Of a stretch of 64,000 nt of DNA, positions 63,874-64,000 are shown piece by piece. The notes under the pieces are model-generated. The model had not been told where the DNA came from, did no database searches, and saw nothing but the letters and a program-made list of their open reading frames with translations. The DNA comes from Trichopria drosophilae (lineage: Eukaryota > Arthropoda > Insecta > Hymenoptera > Diapriidae). Location of the stretch: positions 71,381,501 through 71,445,500 of the forward strand of contig CM059582.1 of the NCBI GenBank assembly GCA_030407085.1, in the 5' to 3' direction. The stretch's first letter is position 1, and every line of letters begins with the position of its first letter. The position numbers were made by a program, and so were the translations under genes.

Positions 63874-64000
63874 TTTTCTCAATTCACAAACGAATCGCAA
63901 ACGTTTGAGACCGATTGCAAAAAAATCGCAAACCTTTTAAGGGATTTTGAAGCGAACGTGAAGTTAGCCGGACACGTCGATTAACTTTCGATAATTCGTT

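Larger units (their letters stand above)
44683..64000 (+). repeat. Right satellite array, mostly type A1 monomers
   Basis: The array restarts inside a type A cassette (GCGGGCTGGATCTAGTAAC) with no transition and runs to the end of the window, about 119 units. It is more homogeneous than the left array: most units are A1 with CTGGATCTAG and ATTCGGGAGATTGCTA. Frequent subtype markers are GATGGC, GATAGC or GATTGCAAG before the A-tract, CCTTCTAAAGG, and CACAAACGACTCGC. Type B units are the minority and usually read CCACGTCGATTAAC. I saw no CAGGTAAGT variant. Stop-free stretches of about 60 codons in each unit have the same trivial origin as on the left. Confidence 0.97.

Noticed and set aside
1..64000. 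AU-rich element nonamer TTATTTATT (plus strand) and AATAAA (minus strand) in most monomers
   Set aside because: Both fall inside the AT-rich half, where such words are expected. There is no sign of a transcript in which they would act.

Overview
This window contains no gene I can support. About two thirds of it is one tandem satellite DNA family. The other third is a 20.6-kb insert that looks like a failed stretch of single-molecule sequencing or assembly rather than real DNA. The satellite is AT-rich, has 161-bp and ~169-bp monomers, and shows nested duplications, all typical of eukaryotic heterochromatin (pericentromeric or subtelomeric). I cannot name the organism or a known satellite family. 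I saw no rRNA, tRNA, transposon, CRISPR array or conserved protein.

Layout. (1) 1 to ~24,040: satellite array in forward orientation, roughly 147 monomers of several subtypes, with kilobase-scale internal duplications. (2) ~24,041-24,230: a short irregular spacer with an imperfect hairpin. (3) ~24,231-25,450: the satellite in reverse orientation. From ~24,485 it is, anchor by anchor, the reverse complement of the array just upstream (~23,430 back to ~22,440), with more and more missing bases. (4) 25,451-26,702: it decays beyond recognition and G becomes rare. (5) 26,703-44,180: I see no G at all on the plus strand; a ~123-bp C/A/T pseudo-repeat is visible to about 40.8 kb and then fades. (6) 44,181-44,682: only C and A, ending in an exact 16-nt period (one A, fifteen C). 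(7) 44,683-64,000: clean forward satellite resumes abruptly, roughly 119 monomers with a different subtype mix from the left array.

Monomer anatomy, numbered from TTTTCTCAATTCG: three CGCAAAC boxes lie at 12-18, 23-29 and 54-60; a perfect palindrome CAAACGTTTG lies at 25-34; positions 66 to about 104 are a cassette with two alternative forms; positions 105-161 are a conserved AT-rich half. The cassette is either type A (TATATCGAGGCGGGCT core, 161-bp unit) or type B (GAACGTGAAGTTAGCCGG core, 168-170-bp unit). Hybrids between A and B, and deletions between CGCAAAC boxes, show how the array evolves.

The most notable result is the fold-back followed by ordered loss of G, then T, with the last stretch only C plus periodic A. 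I read this as a technical artefact embedded in the contig. If it were real DNA, ~18 kb of strictly G-free strand would be extraordinary, so it should be checked against raw reads before any biological use.
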